DNA of 64,000 nt from Botrytis cinerea B05.10 (taxonomy: Eukaryota; Ascomycota; Leotiomycetes; Helotiales; Sclerotiniaceae): contig NC_037313.1 of the NCBI RefSeq assembly GCF_000143535.2, positions 1,867,501-1,931,500 on the forward strand. Direction: 5' to 3'. Below the pieces are notes generated by a model. That model saw only the letters and a program-made list of their open reading frames with translations, did not search any database and was not told the DNA's origin. The position numbers and the translations under genes were made by a program. Positions 35,402 to 46,868 of the stretch are shown here, piece after piece (the stretch's first letter is position 1; every line of letters begins with the position of its first letter).

Positions 35402-36870
35402 CTACTTCCACTCTACGCTCCAAATCTTCTGACCCCTCCAAAATGGCACAACCTCCACCCCCTCTCCCTTAAAACTCGTCCTCACAATCTCCTCTCCATT
35501 CCTCAACACAATTCTCTGACCCTCCCCCGTCCCAGCCTCGGCAACTCCATAAAACTTCCTTCCCCTCTTCCCCAAAAATCCCTCCAAAATCTCCCTCGTA
35601 ATATCCTCCTCCCTTAAAACCCCCATCTCCACCCCCCTTTCCAACGCCGTAATCACATGACCCACCGCATGCGCCTGGGTAAACACTCCCGCGGCCGTCT
35701 TTCCCGTTCCGCCCTTCTTAGCTCCGATATCATGGGGAGCGCTATCGGTGCCGAGGAAGAATTTTTCGGAATCCTCTACTGCTGCTAACAACAACGCGGT
35801 ACGGTCACTGGGTAATTTGGCCACCGGTTTGCAAAAGTGGAAAGCGTCGTCGGCCCATTGGTCGATGGTGAGGAAGAGGTGATGAGCGGTGATTGTTCCG
35901 ACGACGTTGGGTCCGCATTGTTTGACGGTTTGGATGGCGGCGGCGGTGGTGCAGTGTTCGAGGACGATTTTGAGGGTGGGAAATTGGCGGTGGAGAGAGA
36001 GGAGGGTGGGTAGAAAAGAGGCTTCGGCGTTGAGGATGGTGATGTCTTTTTTGTGGTCCGAGGGACATTCGCCGTGGAGATTGAGGACGAGTCCTTCTTC
36101 CGCCATAGCGGCAAAGACGGGGTAGAAGGGTTCGTAGGAGATGACGCCCGAGGAGGAATTGGTTGTTACGCCTGTGTTAAGTTAGTTTTGTGTATGTAAG
36201 TCTATTTTGGGGAAGGGAAATAGATAGAATTATTGTGTTTATTAGTCCGGACTGGGGACTGGCAGATTGGATGTAAGTTCTCAATATCTGAAAGCAAGAA
36301 AATATTCAAAGCGAACCAAGTATACCAAACTCTTTACTCTATGAATATTGCATTGCTTCCAAATATTGAAAGCTCCTAATCGTCCAACTGGAGCCGGGAT
36401 TACAAAAAAACTTGGATGAAGAATACGAACCAGCTGGGTAACTTTTAATTCCCACAATTCCCGCTTTCTTAGCCTCTCGAACAGTTTCAGGAGTAATACT
36501 CTCGTGTAAATAAAGAGTCATGAGATAATTGACATTGGGCTCAATGGCAAGAAGACGTTCTTTGTAGGCCAGAGCTGCGGCCACTGTAGTAACGGGTGGA
36601 ACGAGATTGGGCATTACATAGACCTATTATGTTATAGATTAGCAAACCAGAGAGGCATTTCAGAGAATCTGGACTTTGTGGTCGAGGAGAGGAGTTTCAA
36701 AAACTAGATGAATCGAAACTATTTCTATATAGAAAACCACCTACGGTATCCACACCGCCCAACTTAATGGTTGGAACAACTGTCTCCATCATCTTTCCAT
36801 CTCGTAGATGTACGTGAAAATCTGCCGCAGCAGGGAGTTCTAACCCGTCGAATTTTGAGAGGGGTGACAT
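35402..36870 (-). CDS. URA4: Dihydroorotase (pyrimidine biosynthesis)
   Basis: Three exons, 36745-36870, 36431-36623 and 35402-36171, with introns of 121 and 259 bp joining GGVDT-VYVMPNL and KSYPAG-VTTNSSSG, give 362 residues. The enzyme cyclises carbamoyl-aspartate to dihydroorotate in de novo UMP synthesis. Metal and catalytic residues of the homodimeric class are visible: HVHLRD (His19, His21), the carbamylated-type Lys102 in GIKSYPAG, the His in NLHGE, the His in LEHCTT and the Asp in FFLGTDSAPH. It is cytosolic. The 259-bp intron has an atypical donor, GTTCGT, but the protein junction is the one expected for the family. In fungi this is a stand-alone enzyme because the DHOase domain of the CAD-like protein is inactive. 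Confidence 0.93.
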
Positions 36871-37761
36871 CTTTCTTTTTCTTTTCCTTTTGATGGAAAC
36901 TTGAGGGTTTGAATGTAAAGTATTTATAGATACTAGGAACTTTCCTAATTCAAATCTCTCACAAAATTCGAGTATGTATGATTTTTTGAATTTGTGCTGT
37001 GCTTATTAGAAGCTGGCTGGAACTTTAGATCAAAGGTTGCTAAATCATGAAGGTCAGTTACAAATTCTTTAGAGAGAGGGGGATCACTCACGTATCGAAA
37101 TACTGTATTGTCAATCTCGAATTTCTAGAGATTATACGTAGAGATTCATCAACACTCTCATAAAAGCTCAAGAAAAAGATCGCTCGTCGTTGGTGGGATG
37201 AATGGTGGGGTGTTTTTAAAATTTTGCATCACGTGTGGTGAATGCTAGAGATTAGAGGTTTGTACTAATTTTCGGTGGTGGGTTTCGGATTGTGTGTGTA
37301 CCAATTCCAATTCCATTATGTATGGAGATTTCATGTGAGAGTTTTTGAGTATATGAAGATGTTTATAAGAAATCTAACTTAAGTCTTGACATTACCTAGT
37401 ATGCTTGAGATAATCGAAGATCGAAATGTATGGCAGCGGACGAATAGAATTCACTTCCCAACAGTTAGAAAAAGAGTAACAATGAAGAAGATAGAAAATT
37501 GAAGTATTTTTAAAACAAAATACTTTGTAATTCTTTTGAAATTTAATCATTCACAACCTGTCCACATATCATGTAAACATTTTCATCTAAAACTACGCAT
37601 TCTTGACCTCTATGATGACGAAGCGCATAGCAATTAATCCTCTTAACGCCCTACCCAAAGCCATGCCTTCTGAATGAATACACTTGACAAGTCCCTTTTC
37701 GTAATAATAATACACCGAGCATTTTGACTCGATTTATTCATCCAGTTCCACATCCACATCC
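36871..37761. other. Intergenic region between URA4 and the ISWI gene
   Basis: About 0.9 kb holding the URA4 promoter and leader and the ISWI gene 3' flank. No gene is supported. Confidence 0.5.
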
Positions 37762-40700
37762 TCATCTTTTTCTACCCTTAGACTTGCTCTTCGAAGCCGA
37801 AGCAGGTGCTGGACTAGAAGCATTTGAAGCGACGCTTGAAGCCCTTGAAGATGGAGTTGCTGAAGCTGCTTTACTTCCAGCAGTAGACTTGACATTATCA
37901 AGCGCTTTGTTCTAAAACAATAGTTAGTAATCATGTACAAGTTGCGGTAAAATAGATAACCATACCTTAACACCATTCTTCGACTTCTTTTTGGCAGGAG
38001 CCAACCCCAAAACACTATCCTCATCATTTTCATCATCTTCAGGTTCTCTCTTGGCTTTGCCATTTGCAGTACCATTTACAGGTTTAGCTGCAGCCGGTTC
38101 ATCAAATTCTCTAGCAACTGTTGTCAAAAGTGTGGTACATCTTCTGCTAATCTCAATAGGGGTTCTGCTCAAGAAGAACCAGTCAAATCGGAAAAGAGGA
38201 CTTTCACGAATGTCATCACGGATTTTTTCATGGATACCATCACTATCAACTCCATACTTGTCGAGCAGAACAAGTAAGAATCGATCTTCCTCCTCGGTAT
38301 AAACCTTTTTGTTTGTAGTTGATACAGAATAGTTGATCTTGAGTTGTTGTAATGGTACTCGGTATTGTTGCATTTTCTTGCGCAGCATCTTTCTTTGGTG
38401 GTCCATCTTTCTGGTTTTCTCCTCACCAGTTTCAATCTGACCAATGTGTTTGGCATAATCGGCAATTTCGGTATATCGCTGCCAGAAGATCTTAGCGTAA
38501 GCTTTGATATCCTCGGGACCCTTGCTGTCCACTTCCTCAGCAATCATATTGTAATCTTTACGACCATATTTTGCAGAGCCATTGATAAATTGTTGGAAAT
38601 CTCGACGGTTCCAGTCAGCAAAACCTTGTTGAGATAGAAGTTGCTTCTCTTCTTGCTCTTCTTCAGTAAGAGGAGTAGCATTGTCAATCTCCAATTGCTC
38701 CAAGTTACGTTCAGCCTCGCGATCCGAGAGATCTTCATCTGTGCCTTCTGCGAGAGGAACTTTGTAACCAATTTCTTTACGATGAAATGCAGTCTCGCGG
38801 TCTTGTAAGTCTCGTAGAGTTGGTGGAAAGAATTGATAGTCATGAACTGTGACTTGTTTAGGCGCTTTGGGTGCTTTAGGTTTTGGGTCGGCAACACGGC
38901 CGCCAGTAGACAAAGCTTGTTTGTAGTATTTGTCCATGGAATAGGATTGTTCCTTGCGTTCACGCTTGGCAGGATTAATCCAAGTCATACCAATATCTTT
39001 CTTTTGATTGCTGAAATCTTTACCATCCCATTGGTAGGCAGATTCTGATGTGAAGTTCTGAAGGTCATCGATACCGAGTTTCTCGTAACGAGCATTGAGC
39101 TCTGCAGTACGCTTCTCACCATGCTTCAAAATTTCGTCAATATCATCATCATCCAGATCTGCACCCTTTTCTGCAAGAGTACCTGTCGGTCCAGTAGTTG
39201 CAAAAACCTTTTCAGCTCCATGCTGAATCATGTTCAACAGATCATCCTTATTAGCAGCTGCCTTAGCAGCAATCTGGGCACGACCTTGTTGAATAACGAG
39301 TTGATCTAGACGTAATTTCTGTGCAGCACGTTCAAGAACCTTTTCTTCAATGGCGTTTTCAGTGACGAATCGATAAACAACAACTTGTTTTGTTTGTCCA
39401 ATACGATGTGCTCGATCCATAGCTTGCAAATCTGCTTGAGGATTCCAATCGCTGTCGTAGAGGACAACGATATCAGCACTGGTCAAATTGATACCAAGAC
39501 CGCCGGCTCTGGTAGTTAAAAGGAAGACAAATTTCTCGCTGTCTGGCTTGTTGTAATCATCAATAGCTTGGATACGGTCCTCGTGTGCTGTGCCACCATC
39601 GATTCGACAATACTTGTATTCACGGAAAACGCAGTAATCTTCAAGGATGTCTAAAAGTCTGCTCATCTGAGAGAAGATTAGAACCCGACTTCCAGCTTTC
39701 TTCATGCGGGTAAGAAGTTTGTCTAGCATGACCATCTTTCCAGCATTGAAGACCAAATGTTCATCGGTAGTGTAAGGTGGTCCGGGTTCAGCACCCTCGA
39801 AAAGATATGGATGGTTACAACATTTCCGAAGTTGCATGACAATGTTCAAAAGTCGTGTTTTGGATTCACGTTTTCCACCCGCACCATTGACTGCGTCGAT
39901 GTCCTTCTCAAGAATCTTTTTGTACCATTTGACTTGCATGTCAGACATACCAATGTACAAATTAACCTCCTTTTTGGGCAATAAACTCTTTTCAACGTCG
40001 GCCTTGACACGACGAAGTAAAAAGGGGCGCAACACGCGATGTAATTGCTGAACAACGGTATCTTGATCTTCTTGTTGGCCAGAAAACCATTGATCAAATG
40101 CCTCAGCATCACCGAAAACATCTGGAAGCAAAAAGTTGAGCAGGGCCCATAGCTCATGCAAATTATTTTGCAATGGAGTACCAGTGATCAAAAGTCGATT
40201 TCTTGAATTAAATAAGCGAATGACTTGAGCAAGGGAGGACTCTTCGTTTTTGATACGGTGGGCCTAATTTAGTTAGCAAAGGATCATTCTCATGGAAAAA
40301 AACAATCCTACCTCATCAATAATGATGTATTCCCACGCAAATTTCTTCAAGTGAGATTTCTCTCGGAGAATCATTTCGTAACTTGTGATACAAACGTCAA
40401 ACTTTTCATCGATAAGTCGCTCGTTGATCAAATTATTACGCTCCTCCTTAGCTCCTTGGAGTACCAAAACATTGACCTCTGGTGTCCATCTTATAAACTC
40501 CCTCTTCCAATTGTCAAGCGTAGATTTTGGAACAACGATGAGATGAGGACCAGTAATATCCATAATATGCCTCAAATAGCCTAAGAATGAGATTGTTTGT
40601 AAAGTCTTTCCAAGACCCATCTCATCTGCAAGGATTCCCGAAATACCATTCTCATGGAGAGAAACCAGCCAATTCAATCCGGCGACTTGGTAATCTCTCA

Positions 40701-41421
40701 TTTGTCCTTGAATGAAACCTGGCGATTCGCGAAATACGGTTTCCGCGGACCCTCCAGCCTTTTCGTCTTTTAAGAGCTCCGCATCTTCTTCTGCTTCTGT
40801 TCTGCGACGTCTTTCGTTGGCTGCACCTCCTTTTCTATCCGCACCTTTCTTCTTTTGTTCGGCCTCTTCATTCTGGCGATCAATCTCGTGCATAATCTCC
40901 TGAATTCGTGGGTTTGGGTTTGTTTCGATGAAATGTCTAAACAAATCTGTTAAGCCCAGAAGATATCGAAAACGTCGAATGGAGTCGTCTTCCTATAATG
41001 GAGAGGATGAATCAGCTGCGACTCTTGAATATCAGTAAAGACCAGTGAAAATACCTTGGATTCACCAAGACGATCATGTTTTTTGCCAAAAACGCTCCGA
41101 CGCAATTGAGTAGCTTCTGATCTTCGTTTACGTCCATCTCCTGCATCACCGTGAACACTGCTCTCCGTTGTATTTGGATTGGTATCAGAATCTTCTGTGA
41201 AATCTGGAGTTTCATCGACGTCCTAATGCGCCAGTTAGCCTATCATTATTTTGGGCCAATGTGCGCCGAAATAGAGCCTTGACGGTGTTTAGAGAAAGTG
41301 TACTGTAGACCAAAACAAAACATACCATAGGGTCAGCATGCTGTTCTTTGACTTCAGAGACATCTGCCATAGACATATCTGTATCGATGCCACTGTTGCG
41401 TGAAGAACGTGTTGGTGCCAT
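37762..41421 (-). CDS. ISW2: ISWI-family chromatin-remodelling ATPase
   Basis: Five exons, 41326-41421, 41055-41222, 40312-40992, 37966-40263 and 37762-37911, with introns of 103, 62, 48 and 54 bp, give about 1130 residues. The Snf2 ATPase core has the Walker [10 protein letters not shown], a DEAH box (IIDEAHRIKNE, split between DE and AH by an intron), [20 protein letters not shown] and helicase motifs [16 protein letters not shown] and [13 protein letters not shown]. The C-terminus carries the HAND, SANT ([20 protein letters not shown]) and SLIDE ([14 protein letters not shown]) region that defines ISWI enzymes, ending in a Ser/Ala/Lys-rich tail. It slides and spaces nucleosomes. ISW1 versus ISW2 orthology cannot be settled by eye; ascomycete filamentous fungi usually have one. 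Confidence 0.95.
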
Positions 41422-42076
41422 CTTGATATCACTGCAACCCTTCCTAGGGTACTTGATGGTAAGAAGTGTATCACTTATGCGCCGAGAAAGAGAAGTGCTT
41501 CAGTAGATGGAAAGGTATAGAGAGTTCTGACGATGAACGGGTTCTTAGAATCAAAAGAGCAATACTGTTTGTTGATTGAGGTTGAGATTGAGATTCAGAA
41601 ATTAAGAAATTGACCCGGAGTGGAATTTCGCGTTCATTGAATAGAATCTACAACACAGGCGTGAATGAACGCGGTACTGATCACGGAACCCGGATTAACT
41701 GTCACGCCGTGGTTTGCAGAGCACAGGCCGAGAAAAAGTCATTGCTCTTTGTCTCTTCAAAAATCAACCAGAACCTCCTCCACTCCACAGTACAGAAACT
41801 GTTCGAATCCTAGTTAGGAGTCACAGTTACTATAACTCTAATAAGTTCTTCTTCTTCATTGAACTTGAATTCGAGAGCTGTATGAGATTTTCCATTTGAT
41901 CGTATTTCTGCGATTTCTTCACCACGAAAGGTACGTACGTTGCTACGTTGCTAGGCTAAAATCAAGGGTCATTCATTACATTCTACATAATCCTGCGTCT
42001 ACCCGTGGAACCCATCGTCTGACTAATTTCCACCTTTGTTACAGAACTCAGGACAAACTCATTTTCAACAACAATC
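41422..42076. promoter_or_regulatory. Bidirectional promoter of ISWI and HAPSTR1-like genes
   Basis: A 0.65-kb divergent interval. It includes the 5' leader of the + strand gene with a probable leader intron at 41931-42044 (donor GTACGT, branch GACTAAT, acceptor TTACAG), ending 32 bases before its ATG. I can name no specific factor sites. Near 41799 a GTTCGAATCC sequence resembles a tRNA B box, but no A box or cloverleaf accompanies it. Confidence 0.5.
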
Positions 42077-42913
42077 ATGGATTCCATGAGATCTTTGAAT
42101 ACCTCCCTTCCAGGGGGCAAATCACCCTCAAAACAAGTGCACAGCGATCCTCCGCAACAAGTTCTGATCGCACAATTCAAAGCTGCCGCTTTATCCGTCA
42201 CCAATCTCTACAAAACTGCCGCTGCAGATCAAGGAAGGGCCAGGGCTGAAGGTTATCAAGATGCACTGGATGAACTTTTAAGTTTCCTCGATAAAGAAGA
42301 TATTGGATTGAGCGATGGCGAGGGTTGGAGGATTCGGAGATGGGCGACCGAGAGGTTGGATGGTCGGGATACAGCATCACACAACGACAGCGACGACGAG
42401 GTTCTTGAAAAAGGAGATAGGGGATCATCACCAGTAATTCAACGATCGCAAAGTTCAAGTCATATTTCAACCTCAACTTCTAAACCAACAAGAACTGCTT
42501 CTCCAATGAGCGCAGAAACAGCGCCTCCACCTGCGACCGTTGTTCTGCCCGACCCAGAACCTCCAACCATTACCGCGCTTCCACAAGGCACATTCACTTT
42601 CCGATCTTCGCAACAGTATCCACAAGATCCCGATATTTTATTGTCAGATTTAGATTTATCAGATAAAAATCGCCCTCAATCCCATGACAATTTCGGTAAC
42701 CAGTCAGCGGGTATTTCCCTCACTCGGCCTTCACGAACCAACGCAAGACACAACAATCATGCTTCCCGATTAAACTCTAGATCCTCGACACAGATAAACA
42801 GAGGAGCTGGTCAAAAAAGAAAAATAAATTTTGGCGAATTCTTTGATCTAGGAAATTTAGGGCATGGAGACGATTCTTTCGGTGGGGGTGGAAAGAGGGG
42901 AAGATTCGTTTGA
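42077..42913 (+). CDS. HAPSTR1/TAPR1-like (DUF4588) protein
   Basis: A single coding exon, 278 residues, starting MDSMRSLNTSLPGG. Residues about 30-92 match the pattern of vertebrate HAPSTR1 (C16orf72): LIAQFKAAALSVTNLYKTAA against the human FQNAATAVTNLYKES, followed by the GYQDALDELLSFL helix and a Trp/Arg-rich helix. A long Ser/Pro-rich disordered stretch separates this from a basic and Phe-rich end (KRKINFGEFFDLGNLG, then GGGGKRGRFV). In human cells HAPSTR1 works with the ubiquitin ligase HUWE1 in stress responses; whether the fungal protein does so is unknown. The homology call rests on my reading of the N-terminal helix and was not computed. Confidence 0.72.
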   Translation: MDSMRSLNTSLPGGKSPSKQVHSDPPQQVLIAQFKAAALSVTNLYKTAAADQGRARAEGYQDALDELLSFLDKEDIGLSDGEGWRIRRWATERLDGRDTASHNDSDDEVLEKGDRGSSPVIQRSQSSSHISTSTSKPTRTASPMSAETAPPPATVVLPDPEPPTITALPQGTFTFRSSQQYPQDPDILLSDLDLSDKNRPQSHDNFGNQSAGISLTRPSRTNARHNNHASRLNSRSSTQINRGAGQKRKINFGEFFDLGNLGHGDDSFGGGGKRGRFV

Positions 42914-43695
42914 ACGGCCACTACTTTCCTGCCTGCAGACTGTACATAGCGATGTATTATATCTTCTACGGGGGGTACTAAACCACATCTTTACATTTGG
43001 TGGATTATGGACGATTTGTAACGACCTTGACGATAACATGCCTACACAAGTTCGGGAACTTGTTCCTAAGCAGCATCTAAATGGGGGTAATGGAGTAGGG
43101 GAACAGAAGACCGTGCATTGGAAGGCGTCAATTAGACAGCGAATTTACCTGTCCATGGGGGCAAATAATGGTCTCTATGTATAGACTATTTTTCTTTCTT
43201 TAATCATCAAGTTAAATACCCATCGTTAGTTTTCAAGTTTTTAAATTTAGAAGATTTCCTGTATTTTATATTGCGATACGATCAAGCATTGCCAGTATCT
43301 CGACCAGTGTCGAAAAATTACCTTCTCTTTCTTTCTATCGAATGATAAATTTGAGATTCCGAACATCATGTTTTAGCAATTCTCCGGTGTTGCATAAGTG
43401 ACTGAAATATTCAATATTGTCCAGAAATCCAATATTTCAATAATCGTTCTGCCTACAGCAACATTCTTCACGTATCTGCGTCTACGTTATTCTTCAAAAA
43501 CGCCAGAGCGACATAATTTCGAAGACGCATACCATGCCACAGAGAATTTCAAGAGAAACGCGACTAAGCTTCTGTTTTTGAATAAGTAGCCCATAAATCC
43601 CCAATCCTTTTGCTATATATGTGTCGTTTCTCAAGTCTTGCTAAAGAGTGATTATCCACATAAATTACCAAAATACTTCCACCAGTGCCCCTACT
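42914..43695. other. Intergenic, about 0.8 kb
   Basis: 3' flank of the HAPSTR1-like gene and promoter of the secreted protein gene. Nothing else is supported. Confidence 0.5.
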
Positions 43696-45596
43696 ATGAA
43701 GTTATTGACCACCCTCTTCCTCCTTGGTTCATCAAATGCACATCGGTGGCAGGCTTCTGATTCCTGTGGCTATATAGTTGGTGGCTCTCATAATCATGTC
43801 GCAAGAGCTGTACGAGAATTAGATTGCTCTAATTACATGCGAACTACTGTTACTCCGTCATATATAGCTTCTGGGTACTTCAAATTCATCATCCAATTGA
43901 GTGTACACAGCACTAATATTAAACAAGATTGGTCACAATCACTACAGTTGTTCTCAACGAAATCACATACACGGAAGCTAGCACAAATATAGTGTACGTG
44001 ACCGCCAGAGACCTGAAACCAAGGGATGCGTTTATAGTCACTGTTACTGGAGACGCCGTTACACTCACAACCACGCTGGAAGCAATCACAAGCACGACTA
44101 CGGAAACCATCCCGCCATATGCGACAAGTGCTTGCCCGAATCATAATGCATATGTTGAAGCATGCCGAAATCACTTGAGCGTGGTGGTAGCTACTGTCAC
44201 CATCACAGCTTCTACTTCGTATATAACTGAGCATGCTACTGTGAATTTGCCAGGAACCTCGTTTGAAGGTTCGACCTCTATCCCCGCTTCGAACATTGTG
44301 GAAACTATCAGTGTGATTCCTTCCACTGATGTTCAAGGAACAACGTCTAGCACTAGCTTGAGCTCAAGTGTAGGAGTTGACCCAACTTCTGCGAATGGTA
44401 TATACTCTTATCTACTGTTTCATTCTCGCTCTAACGTTTTCAGTTATTGCACCATCCCTTTCATCCAGTAGCTCGTCGTTCGAATTACTTTCTTCCGTTC
44501 AATCAGCCGGAACTTCAATCAACTTATCGTCGAGTCCGTCGGCTACTACCAATGCAAACACTGATGCGTCGACATCTAGTACTATAATTGCTCCCAGTAA
44601 TTTTTCATCCAGTCCTACATCTAGTGTTGGCAGTCTATCATCGGGATCTTCTTCGCAAGTGACAGTCACCCTGAACTTACTCTCTACTACATTTGCTCCA
44701 GACTCGTCTTTATCCCAGAGTACATCAACGATTTCTCTATCAAAATCTTTTACTTCAAGCACAGAAAGCTTCTTTGTATCTTCATTCATATTGCCATCAA
44801 CATTTTCGACTATTTCATCTTCAAACTTTTTAGTTTCCAGTGTGCATGAACCTTATACTACACCTTTATCATCAACTACCACAGCCTCTTCCAATTTAAT
44901 CTCGGGAACGATCTCGACCTCCCTATTCTTACCCTCATTGACTTCCACCACTTTATCTACCATTTCCTCTTCGACTATCTCGTCCAGTTCGGTACCAGTA
45001 CTATCATCATCTTCAACAACCTCTTTGACATCCCTTTCATCCACATTCTCCACGATTACATCTCAATATGTTACAAACAGCTCTCTTACCTCTACTTCCC
45101 TCCCCATCTCATCCACATCTCCCATCCCTCGACCCCCTGTCTCACCTCTTATCGCTACATGTAACGTCCCGTCCGCCTGCCGCCAAAATCAATATTGTTC
45201 TTCAGACAACACTTGCTTATGTCGTATGTCTCCCCGTTCTTCTCCTGTGTTTTTTTTTTTTCATTATACAAATCCACTAATGCAACCTTCCCCATAGAAC
45301 CAACCGTAAGCGGCACAGGCTACTGCATGGCCGATACCCCCTGCGCTGCCCTCTCCTCCTGCACTATTGATTCTGATTGCGGCATCGGTTCCGCTTGCAT
45401 GATAACTTGCTGTTCTACTAATAAATGTCTTTCGCTGCAAGCTTTGTGTCAGAATCCTAATACGGCAATTGTCATTTTTAGGAGAGATGAGGAGGGGAGT
45501 AGTGGTCATAGGATGGTTGGAAAAGTAGGAGACGAGGAGGGAGAGGGAGAGTGGACTAATAGGGGACCATGGGTTAAGAGACTAGGAAAAATGTGA
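43696..45596 (+). CDS. Secreted Ser/Thr-rich protein with Cys-rich C-terminal region
   Basis: Four exons, 43696-43874, 43928-44397, 44444-45223 and 45298-45596, with introns of 53, 46 and 74 bp, all GT-AG and two with CTAAT or CTAAC branch sites, give about 575 residues. The start at 43696 gives a signal peptide, MKLLTTLFLLGSSNA. Residues about 60-210 are Thr/Val-rich (beta-sandwich-like ITTVVLNEITYTEASTNIVY), then comes a long Ser/Thr mucin-like stretch. The end has about 19 Cys in roughly 85 residues, with CRQNQYCSSDNTCLC and SDCGIGSACMITCC, a pattern seen in fungal secreted proteins. The tail is charged and has no GPI signal. The function is not recognised; a cell-wall or effector-like role is speculation. 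Confidence 0.75.
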
Positions 45597-46868
45597 GATG
45601 AAAGTTGGTTGCTATTTCTGAGTAGGAAAGTAGTGAAGAAGATTTGATATTGGAGTTCGTTTGGCGTTTTGGATTTTAAAAGTAATACTGTCGCTACCAC
45701 ATCATGAAAGATATGCAGAATAATAAATATTTTTATACTTTAAACATGATTACTTACTTGCTCTATGTTTTGAACTTATTCTCTGGAGAAGGCTGGAAAC
45801 TGCTGAGTTTCATCAACAGAATGTCCAGAAAAATCATTCGACCACATTCGTTCTCATAATTGACTAAATACTCTAGACTTCAAAGAATCCATCGAAATAC
45901 TGCCTACGCTCGCGGTCCTTACTAGCCAAATCAACCTATAAATCTTCCACACACTACCCAAAACCCATAGTCTGTACTTTTCAATCAATGCCCGATACAC
46001 TTTCTAGCCTTCATTCAGGTCTTCAACTTTAATGGACAAGATCTCAAGGATTGTTATTTTGAACGATTTTATCTATACCGAAAACTTTCAGAATAGCCCT
46101 ACCAAAAAAGAGGATAACTTGCACGGCTTTTAGGTCTCTTAAAGGGACTATCATACCACATCACACGACGGAAAACACTCATAATGAGCGAGGGTCACAT
46201 TCATCAACGCAAAGCAGGTAATTGCAAAGAAATTATGTTACTATCCAGTAGGCATCCGGTGCAGAATAAGCTGCGTGCCCAAAATGTCGTTGTCATCGAC
46301 CCATATCATCCATCACCCCATTGATTTATAGACGCTTTTCATGACCATTCTCTGATATGTTTACCATAAAACAATCGTTCCCAATCGTTATCATCATAAT
46401 TCTCATATCATCCACCCCATTCATCCATTCATATTCATGTCATTATACACCACCGGGGCATATAATTTCTCCATAACCATTTGTGTAAATGCAAAACTCG
46501 AAAGTAGAAACGAATACGCAAGCCATGCTGTTATGATGAAATACTAAGCAATTTAGTGTAGCCAAAGAAAATAAGCATTCCACAAAGAAAAGTGAAACCA
46601 AACGTTATAACCCCAGATATAGTAGCAAGTAAGAAGTTTTGTTTATCCCAGGTCTCCGAGTCCATGTATCACAATCAGCACTTCATCTAGTTGGTGAAGC
46701 CATTGACCCTGAATTTGAAACTATGATCAACCAAATCGTATTTAGCGAGAAAGAGTATAGCCTAAAGAACCGATGTCGAGGAAAGTGAGATATAGAAGTA
46801 GCAATTTTGAACAAATGATACCGAGATAGATATCTATATCGATGGAGCGTAAGATTTGGCAAGTCAGC
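45597..46868. other. Convergent intergenic region, about 1.3 kb
   Basis: AT-rich 3' flanks of the secreted protein gene and the CCCH gene. No gene is supported. Confidence 0.5.

Noticed and set aside
41796..41812. GTTCGAATCC resembling a tRNA B box
   Set aside because: No A box, anticodon stem or acceptor pairing upstream.
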